48,144 bases of DNA from Parachlamydiaceae bacterium (lineage in GTDB: Bacteria; Chlamydiota; Chlamydiia; Chlamydiales; Parachlamydiaceae), in the NCBI GenBank assembly GCA_030147755.1, contig JASBUW010000146.1, positions 1 to 48,144 on the forward strand, given 5' to 3'. The translations under genes and the position numbers were made by a program. Under the pieces are notes generated by a model. The model did no database searches. It was given only the letters and a program-made list of their open reading frames with translations, and was not told the DNA's origin. Positions 42,255 through 48,144 of the stretch are shown one piece after another. Each line of letters begins with the position of its first letter. Position 1 is the first letter of the stretch.

Positions 42255-42585
42255 AGTTAATCTCGTTTTATTTTTATAAATAAACTTATCAAATTTTAAT
42301 TATATTATATAATAAAATTATTTATTAAACAATAGTTTTAAAATTAATAATTTATGCATAAATCCTGAACTGAAAGATGTGGACACCGTGGACTTTGTGG
42401 ACTTCGTGGACATAAAGCTTTGTGAAAACTATTCAAATTTTATAAGTTCAGTCAGTTAAATCATTGCATTAGGTTCACTCTGTCCACAACGTCCACGTTG
42501 TCCACGAAGTCCACGTCGTCCACCTGTCCACAAATCTGTTTCTGTGATAAATTTAATAATTAAACAGGAACCAAACGAGAACAAG
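42255..42585. other. Intergenic region containing palindrome L
   Basis: 331 bp between divergent genes. The left 120 bp is extremely AT-rich, probably with promoters for the orphan gene; the rest is the palindrome at 42378-42532 and a short leader. No gene seen. Confidence 0.6.
42378..42532. repeat. Nonamer-built palindrome L (GTGGACNNN units, unequal arms)
   Basis: 42378-42412 pairs imperfectly with 42499-42532. The right side reads GTCCACAAC, GTCCACGTT, GTCCACGAA, GTCCACGTC, GTCCACCT, GTCCACA from about 42482, two more units than the left. The unit type matches palindrome C at 5343. It lies upstream of the phosphatase gene. Confidence 0.85.
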
Positions 42586-43857
42586 ATGTTAAACGAAAAT
42601 TCTTTTCAAGCAGTCCGACAAGCGACATTTGATCAAATTTTTTGCCGCCCCCTCTATGAAAGCTATTGTTTTGCCCATTTGCCCGCTACTTTTAAGCGTC
42701 TACTCACAGGACAAGCAGGTGGTCTGCCTTCTGATGTCTTGTTGGATCCTCAACAGCGTTATGATCGTGTTGTGGTGCTATTCATTGATGGATTTGGGTG
42801 GCGCTTTCTAAGCAAATACTTAGAGGAACTTCCCTTTTTACAACGTTTTATGAAACAAGGGAAAGTCTCGTTACTCACGTCTCAGTTCCCTTCTACAACC
42901 GTGGCCCATTTAACCTGCTTGCACACAGGATTACCAGTGGGACAGCATGGACTATACGAATGGTTTTATTATGAACCGTTGCTTAACGGCATTTTTGCCC
43001 CTTTTCGCTATTGTCTAGCAGGAGACCAAAGTAGTGAACCTTTGCAACAACAGGGTATACAAGCAGAACAATTATTTCCTTTCTCGACTGTTTATCAAGA
43101 ATTCCAAACTTTAGGCATCCCGTCTACTCTCTATTATCATCGCTCTTATGCCTCCTCGCCTTACTCTCAAACGGTCGGGAAAGGAGCCAAGATTATTCCT
43201 TATGCTTCTTGTGCAGAAGCTATTTATTTATGTGCTGAACGCTTGAAAAGAGAGTCTAAGGGCTATTTTTATCTTTATTTAGCAGAAGTGGACACAGCCA
43301 GCCACACCTATGGACCTGATGCTCCTGAAGTGGAGAGCGTCATTCGTGCTTATTTTGATTTATTAGAGAAACGTTTAGGCAATCATCCGCTTCTCGATGA
43401 TCCTAAGACAGCCTTAATCTTAACGGCCGATCATGGTGAAGTCTCGACTCCTGCTTCTCGCACATTATATGTCAACCAACTGTGCCCGGAGATTATTCCT
43501 TGGATGAAAACAGATTTCAGAGGTTATCCTCTCGCACCGGCCGGATCACCGCGCGATTATTTTCTTTATATTAAAGAAACCCATCTAGAAGAAGCCTATC
43601 AAGCTTTGACCGCTAAATTTGCCGGAAAAGCCAAAATTTATCGCACACAGAGCCTCATGGAACAAGGCATCTTTGGTCCCTTACCCTTGTCTTCTCGCTT
43701 TCTAGAGCGTATGGGCAATCTTGTCATTTTACCCTTCGGAAATGAGTCTGTTTTCTGGTATGAACCTCAGCGCTTTGAGCAGCTGTGTCATGGAAATCAC
43801 GGAGGACTCTCCAGAGAAGAAATGGAAACGATTTTTCTCATTCAAGCGGGTGGCTAA
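42586..43857 (+). CDS. Alkaline phosphatase superfamily hydrolase (nucleotide pyrophosphatase/phosphodiesterase type)
   Basis: 423 aa from the ATG at 42586; a GTG at 42544 in the same frame is possible. Metal-site residues appear in family order: VVLFIDGFGW (Asp), FPSTTVAHLTCLHTG (nucleophile Thr), EVDTASHTYG (Asp and His), LTADHGE (Asp-His) and HGNHGG (final His). This is the type I phosphodiesterase/nucleotide pyrophosphatase layout (PF01663 type). There is no signal peptide, so it seems cytosolic unless exported otherwise. The substrate could be a nucleotide sugar, nucleotide or phosphonate; the sequence does not decide. Confidence 0.83.
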   Translation: MLNENSFQAVRQATFDQIFCRPLYESYCFAHLPATFKRLLTGQAGGLPSDVLLDPQQRYDRVVVLFIDGFGWRFLSKYLEELPFLQRFMKQGKVSLLTSQFPSTTVAHLTCLHTGLPVGQHGLYEWFYYEPLLNGIFAPFRYCLAGDQSSEPLQQQGIQAEQLFPFSTVYQEFQTLGIPSTLYYHRSYASSPYSQTVGKGAKIIPYASCAEAIYLCAERLKRESKGYFYLYLAEVDTASHTYGPDAPEVESVIRAYFDLLEKRLGNHPLLDDPKTALILTADHGEVSTPASRTLYVNQLCPEIIPWMKTDFRGYPLAPAGSPRDYFLYIKETHLEEAYQALTAKFAGKAKIYRTQSLMEQGIFGPLPLSSRFLERMGNLVILPFGNESVFWYEPQRFEQLCHGNHGGLSREEMETIFLIQAGG

Positions 43858-43864
43858 ATTTAGA

Positions 43865-43987
43865 GACAAAAACAACAAACGACCATAACGACAGAAACGA
43901 CCTTAACGACAAGGACAAACGACAAAAAGGACTTAAAGTCGTTAATGTCGTTTGTCCTTGTCGTTAAGGTCGTTTGTCGTTTTTGTC
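43865..43987. repeat. Nonamer-built palindrome M, near-copy of palindrome A with an 18-nt arm difference
   Basis: 43865-43923 (59 nt) pairs with 43947-43987 (41 nt). The left arm carries exactly 18 extra nt (two GACNNNAAC units) that the right arm lacks; apart from one other base the rest matches. The left arm equals the arm of palindrome A except for about two bases. It lies between the convergent phosphatase and SWIM genes. Confidence 0.92.
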
Positions 43988-43996
43988 CCTTAAGCC

Positions 43997-45793
43997 TTAA
44001 ACAAAAGGCATCAATTGTGCTTGATAAAGCTCATCTTTCAGAGCCGTTAGGCGTCGATAAGTTTGCAAAAGTGCCTTTAAATAATGATTCCATTGATCAA
44101 CTTGTTGCAGATCTTGATAAATAGAGCGAATGGTTTGAAGATGATCACACGCTCTCTGATAACTTTCTCGATTGCGTTCTTCAATTAAATGCTCCACAAC
44201 CTCTTGATAGATTTTAAGAGCAAATTGAGGATGTTGATGACGAACAGCCGCCGCTACACGTAAGGCCAATAAGAGATAATAAGAATTAACATAATGATCG
44301 ACTTGTTGAGCCATCGTCGTTAACGCCTTCATCGCTTTTTCTAAGTTTTTTTCATCTAAATAAATTTCAATTAACAAATTTTTTTGATTTAATTTTTGCA
44401 AATGCTCAATAACTTCCCGGCGTATGACAGGCCATATGTTTTGTTTTTTGGCTAATTCTTGGACATCTTGATAATAAGCAAACTGTGGCGAAAGATAGAG
44501 GATTTTCTTCGCTTGTTCCAAAGCTTGTGTCCATGCTCCCTGCTGTTGATAAAATTCTTTTAACCAACGCAGGACAGTGACATCAGAGCGCTTCGACGTA
44601 TAAGCAAGCACAAGTTTTTCAGCAAATTGAGGACATTGATATTTCACAAAAAGATGCGCTAACGCTAATGTATCCAAGGCAAATTCTTTCCGCTGAGCTT
44701 CTTGTTGAGCCTCTTCGATCTGTCCTAATTCTAATAAGCTTTCCACCAATTTGACAATCTGTCCTGTTTGACGATAATGCTTTAAATAAATAGAGGGCTC
44801 TAATGTGGCTTTTTGCAAATCAATCAAGAAATCTTCTAATCCTCGTTCGTGACGTTCTTGCTCCATGCGTGGATGGGTTTGAATCGCTTCTACCCACGCA
44901 ATGATTTTTTCTCGTTCATCAGCATGCACATGTCGCAATAACACTTCCTTCGCCGCTTCTGCCCCAATCGAAATTTCGCGATAAAGTTGCTCTTCTATTA
45001 AACGGAATAAAATTTGAAAAATTTTCTGACGCCAAACCGGCTGTGTCTGAATCTGTTCGAGCGCGCAATCTAAGTGATGAATGCAGCCCTTAAGCACCTC
45101 TTCTAAACTTTCCCAAGGATCTAAATGCTCATCTAAATGCAATAAAATCTGTTGAACTAGGGTTTGGCTAATGCGAATCACTTCTTCCCATTGACCTTCT
45201 TCTATCAGCTGCTCCACATCTGCGTTAATTTTCCCTAGCGTAAAAGCAATTTCGGTTAACCCCCTTTCGTCAGGATGATACCAAGGAAATTCAGAAACAT
45301 GAAAAGCTTCTTCAACCCGTTGAAAATATTTCGCCAAACGCGCCGATTTCAAAAGCTGAAGATTTTGTTGAAAAGCTTGGATGACTTCCGCTGAATTTTT
45401 GACTTTGTCATCCAAACAATCAATGAGCTCAACTAAAGCGGCAGAATCATAATGCGACAACTGCTCTTTTAACTTTTCCCAGTTCGTAAAAACATCTGGA
45501 TTTTCGACCCACGTCAAAAGAAGCGCAGCGATATGCTTGCACTTCCCTCCCGCTCCTACAGGACAAGAACAATAACTCGAAACCAACTTCCCTTCTGCAT
45601 TAAAAATCACTTCCACACGATAGGGATCAAATTCATGTCCCTGACAAAAAGCCGTCACGACATGGTTTTTATACTTTCCCTGAACAATTGCCTGTTGATG
45701 AGCATATTTTTCACCCCGTTGAAAGCTCGTTAAACCCACATAATCTTGAATCAAACGACGATCTAACAGAGGTTTTTTAGTTAAAGAGACCAT
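43997..45793 (-). CDS. SWIM zinc-finger protein with helical repeats
   Basis: 598 aa from ATG 45793 (GAGG 7 nt upstream); the frame opens two codons earlier at a TTG. The SWIM motif CxCx7CxH is C75, C77, C85, H87 (YCSCPVGAGGKCKH). The following 500 residues are all-helical, TPR-like, rich in Gln/Leu (LESLLELGQIEEAQQEAQRKE). SWIM domains bind nucleic acid or protein and often accompany SNF2-type helicases, none of which is visible here. Function unknown beyond a probable DNA- or protein-binding scaffold. Confidence 0.82.
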   Translation of the reverse strand: MVSLTKKPLLDRRLIQDYVGLTSFQRGEKYAHQQAIVQGKYKNHVVTAFCQGHEFDPYRVEVIFNAEGKLVSSYCSCPVGAGGKCKHIAALLLTWVENPDVFTNWEKLKEQLSHYDSAALVELIDCLDDKVKNSAEVIQAFQQNLQLLKSARLAKYFQRVEEAFHVSEFPWYHPDERGLTEIAFTLGKINADVEQLIEEGQWEEVIRISQTLVQQILLHLDEHLDPWESLEEVLKGCIHHLDCALEQIQTQPVWRQKIFQILFRLIEEQLYREISIGAEAAKEVLLRHVHADEREKIIAWVEAIQTHPRMEQERHERGLEDFLIDLQKATLEPSIYLKHYRQTGQIVKLVESLLELGQIEEAQQEAQRKEFALDTLALAHLFVKYQCPQFAEKLVLAYTSKRSDVTVLRWLKEFYQQQGAWTQALEQAKKILYLSPQFAYYQDVQELAKKQNIWPVIRREVIEHLQKLNQKNLLIEIYLDEKNLEKAMKALTTMAQQVDHYVNSYYLLLALRVAAAVRHQHPQFALKIYQEVVEHLIEERNRESYQRACDHLQTIRSIYQDLQQVDQWNHYLKALLQTYRRLTALKDELYQAQLMPFV

Positions 45794-45908
45794 ACACAAG
45801 CCTCATCAATTTCAAATCACTTATTATTATATATAATATTATAACAAATTATTGATAAAAAATTAAACAACAAGAAATAAATTCTTAATAATTTATTAGT
45901 ATTTGATA

Positions 45909-45917
45909 TGCTATAAT
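45909..45917 (+). promoter_or_regulatory. Extended -10 promoter for the SopB-like gene
   Basis: TGC-TATAAT at 45909-45917, identical to the extended -10 before the LAB_N-lpxB operon. No good -35 is seen. It lies about 50 bp before the ATG, in very AT-rich DNA. Confidence 0.5.
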
Positions 45918-45966
45918 AAATAAAAACTCATTAGAGTTAAGCAAATTTTATAAAGTTAAAGGTCAT

Positions 45967-48051
45967 ATGACAATAGAGATACAAGAAACTCCTCAGCCTC
46001 CTACAAAAGAGGTGGACTCTACTCGTAGTCTAGCATCAGCTCAAGAGAGTATAGGTCATTTGCTGGGGCATGCTTGTCAGTTATTACAAGCTCTTCGTGA
46101 TCAACACACCAATAGTAAAGTACAAAAGGTTTATCAAGATGCAATCGATAATTTAAGAAACACGACCGAAGCGATGAAAAGTAATGTTCTAGGCTTAGAT
46201 CACAAAGAGGGTATTTTAACTGAGCAAGGAATCAAAAACTTAAAGAAAAATATTAAAGAAGCAGAAGCCCTTTATGTCCATTTTATCACAGATACCCAAG
46301 TAAAAGCCATAGGAGAAGTCGCTCGTACTTATCATCAAACTGTGCGAAGCGATATTGTGGAAGACTATACCAAAGGGGGAATGAAAGCAGGGTGGATTTA
46401 CTTTCTTTCTTGGATAATACCCACTTATTGGACAGCTGTGAGCACTTTTCAAACAGCTTACGCTGATATGAATAAAATCAGTCGCCAAGATATCCCACTT
46501 GATCCCAATACACTGACTGAAGTGGATCAAGATAGATGGAAAGAATTTGTTAATTATCAAAATGGCAAAGGGACTCTTAAACATAGAGCAGGTGTCATTG
46601 GAATAAATGGCATTTATCGCGTCCATCACTTTTTTTCCGCAAAAAATATCGCTAAACAATTTAAATCTTTTCGTATGCAAGCGCTGAGCAATCAGGAGCG
46701 TACGACTATTGAACAAAATGTCGATATTTCCCTTGCTAAGAATAAGATAACAGTCACAAACCTATTAGTTCCTTTGAATAAAGAGTTTGATAAACAGATG
46801 GGGATAAGAGGGGTTTTAACAGGCGTTTTCACGAGTATTTTTGGAACAAAAGGCATATCCAGCATGAATCGTCGTGAAGGGCACTTGGTCAACGCATGGG
46901 AAACTAGTCTTAGAACACCAGATCAAACGGATGCAGAAGGAAACATCATAAAAGAAGGCGAAACACTGTTTCGTGCTGTAAGACATGCGATTACCTCTGA
47001 CATTTTAGGCTCTGACGAAACCCGAGAGGAAAATTCAAGAAAAGCTGCAGAAGAATTGTTAAAAGCAGCTCTTTTACAAGAAATCGCTGATCAAGGTTTA
47101 ACTTTAGAAGAAGCTGCTAAAAAAGGTATTCAACTGCGTTTAAATTCTGTCAGTTTAGTGACACCTGATGATCTACGTACTTTAGGTTCTGACATAAATA
47201 ATGAAAAACGTATGTTAATCGATCAAATGGCCGCTTTACATAGTTTTGAAGGTGAAGGTAAATCTTTAACTTTAGATGGTGTAACCATTCCTATTCAATT
47301 CGAAGCCAACACATTCAATTTTGGTGTGAATGCAGGCGCTGTCGGTAAACTCAAGATTGGTAAAACCGAAGCGAGCTTTATTAAAATGGGATTGGAATTT
47401 CAATATGAAAACAACAAAAAAGCGTGGAAAAACTTAAAAAAACAAATGGAAGATTTTGAAAAATCTCTTATTTTACCTCTTTATCTCGATCAAACAGGTT
47501 CAAACAAGATAAGTGAATGTTTAAAAGATGTTCAAACTAACTATGATAATCTGATCTTATTACGACAAGATATTAATGCCCTGATGAAAGATCGGGAAGC
47601 TTATTTAAAAGGAGATAATCAATATGACATTGGAGCTAAAATCCTCAATTTAACCAATACCATGGATAACATGGTTAAACGTATTAATCGGGATAAACCT
47701 CCTGAAGAACGTTTATCTGGCCATAAGAGCGCCTTTAACTGTAAAAGTGGTAAAGATCGAACAGGAGTCATGGATTGTGCAGCTAAAACCAATGCAATCA
47801 TGGCAAAACAAAATGGCGGTTACTATTTACCACATGAGGACTTCCTAGGAGAAAGTGAGAAAGCAAAAGCAAATCGAAAACAATTTGTCGACATATTGGT
47901 TCCTCTCTTAATTAAAGCAGGTTCGCTTAAAGTGACGGTATTAAATACAGGTGTCATTGGCTATAAGATCCAAGAGGAAGCACGTTTATTTGGTATGTCA
48001 CTGAAAGAATTATTAGAGGCTCAAGGGTTATCTGTTTTAACTGCAGGATAA
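45967..48051 (+). CDS. SopB/IpgD-like phosphoinositide phosphatase, candidate type III effector
   Basis: 694 aa. The C-terminal part has the CX5R catalytic loop CKSGKDRTG (C592, R598), as in Salmonella SopB and Shigella IpgD. Two further SopB-like blocks occur in the right order: NFGVNAGAVG before the loop and SLKVTVLNTGVIGYKI after it. The N-terminal 400 residues are mostly helical, with a hydrophobic stretch near 142-165 (GWIYFLSWIIPTYWTAV), and no cleavable signal peptide, which fits type III export. Such enzymes remove phosphate from host phosphoinositides to alter membrane traffic. AAAGG precedes the ATG. The family call rests on motif comparison from memory. Confidence 0.82.
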   Translation: MTIEIQETPQPPTKEVDSTRSLASAQESIGHLLGHACQLLQALRDQHTNSKVQKVYQDAIDNLRNTTEAMKSNVLGLDHKEGILTEQGIKNLKKNIKEAEALYVHFITDTQVKAIGEVARTYHQTVRSDIVEDYTKGGMKAGWIYFLSWIIPTYWTAVSTFQTAYADMNKISRQDIPLDPNTLTEVDQDRWKEFVNYQNGKGTLKHRAGVIGINGIYRVHHFFSAKNIAKQFKSFRMQALSNQERTTIEQNVDISLAKNKITVTNLLVPLNKEFDKQMGIRGVLTGVFTSIFGTKGISSMNRREGHLVNAWETSLRTPDQTDAEGNIIKEGETLFRAVRHAITSDILGSDETREENSRKAAEELLKAALLQEIADQGLTLEEAAKKGIQLRLNSVSLVTPDDLRTLGSDINNEKRMLIDQMAALHSFEGEGKSLTLDGVTIPIQFEANTFNFGVNAGAVGKLKIGKTEASFIKMGLEFQYENNKKAWKNLKKQMEDFEKSLILPLYLDQTGSNKISECLKDVQTNYDNLILLRQDINALMKDREAYLKGDNQYDIGAKILNLTNTMDNMVKRINRDKPPEERLSGHKSAFNCKSGKDRTGVMDCAAKTNAIMAKQNGGYYLPHEDFLGESEKAKANRKQFVDILVPLLIKAGSLKVTVLNTGVIGYKIQEEARLFGMSLKELLEAQGLSVLTAG

Positions 48052-48073
48052 AGATAAAAGGCGGTTTTTTAGT

Positions 48074-48112
48074 AATACGCGAAGCGTTTGGAGTGCGAAA
48101 GTGCTATTTCGC
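48074..48112 (+). terminator. TAATACGCGAAGCG repeat with terminator hairpin
   Basis: The third copy of the ACGCGAAGCGTTTGGAGTGCGAAAG family, 22 bp past the SopB-like gene. GCGAAA (48095-48100) pairs with TTTCGC (48107-48112). Only the single-arm form is seen before the window ends. Confidence 0.6.
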
Positions 48113-48144
48113 TTTCAAATTTTGCGTCTTAAATTTAAACGAAA

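Noticed and set aside
42378..42532. Repeated GTCCAC motifs considered as a CRISPR-like array
   Set aside because: Units are 9 nt with only 3 variable bases and pair with a matching arm; there are no spacers of regular length and no cas genes.

Overview
The window reads as a chromosomal segment of an amoeba-associated chlamydia (order Chlamydiales, most likely Parachlamydiaceae or a close family). The assignment is inferred from gene content and gene order. Several blocks match, as I recall it, the order in Chlamydia trachomatis: glmM-glmS-tyrP-ftsY-sucC-sucD, pcnB near lpxB, plsX-rpmF-yceD-rng-plsB next to an insulinase-type protease, and yebC-GNAT-prfB. Between these blocks lie genes typical of the amoeba-infecting relatives: LRR, TPR and MORN repeat proteins, secreted glycosyltransferases and a candidate type III effector. 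I found no tRNA, rRNA, CRISPR array, phage gene or transposase.

Layout. 0.1-4.4 kb: M50 protease, sucD, sucC (minus), ftsY (plus). 4.4-9.3 kb: a degenerate secreted serine hydrolase, a probable noncoding RNA gene with a consensus promoter, a Gly/Tyr-rich secreted protein, a TyrP-type permease and a membrane-anchored LRR protein. 9.4-12.6 kb: glmS and glmM, making UDP-GlcNAc precursor. 13-18.4 kb: pcnB, an alpha/beta hydrolase, a GT2 glycosyltransferase, an LAB_N protein, lpxB and a DUF374 acyltransferase, largely an envelope lipid cluster. 18.4-19.2 kb: a long hairpin abutting a 658-bp multi-arm palindrome. 19.2-29.4 kb: a TPR protein, the plsX-rpmF-yceD operon, divergent rng-plsB, a secreted glycosyltransferase resembling collagen galactosyltransferases, an antitoxin-like small ORF, an Inc-like membrane protein and an M16 protease. 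29.5-33.2 kb: TerC, a coiled-coil protein, transaldolase and a second secreted glycosyltransferase. 33.3-38.8 kb: a eukaryote/archaeal-like proS, a MORN protein, pabC, pabB and yebC. 38.8-42.3 kb: a SprT-like protein, GNAT, prfB with its programmed frameshift and an AT-rich orphan. 42.5-48.1 kb: an alkaline-phosphatase-superfamily enzyme, a SWIM zinc-finger protein and a SopB/IpgD-like phosphoinositide phosphatase.

The most unusual features are these. (1) Many intergenic gaps hold long hairpins whose stems are built from 9-nt units (GTGGACNNN, ATGGACCTN, AAGGACNNN, GACNNNAAC, ATCYTGNNN); two arms differ from their partner by exactly two units. (2) A 658-bp nested palindrome lies at 18557-19214. 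(3) One N-terminal module (about 27 residues, then QK[KR][VI]T and a membrane helix) heads three unrelated repeat proteins (LRR, TPR, MORN). (4) A SopB/IpgD-type phosphatase carries the complete CKSGKDRTG loop. (5) Two glycosyltransferases carry signal peptides, one of them of eukaryotic collagen-galactosyltransferase type.

All calls come from reading the sequence. No database search, folding program or alignment was run. Statements about Chlamydia gene order and family features are from memory.
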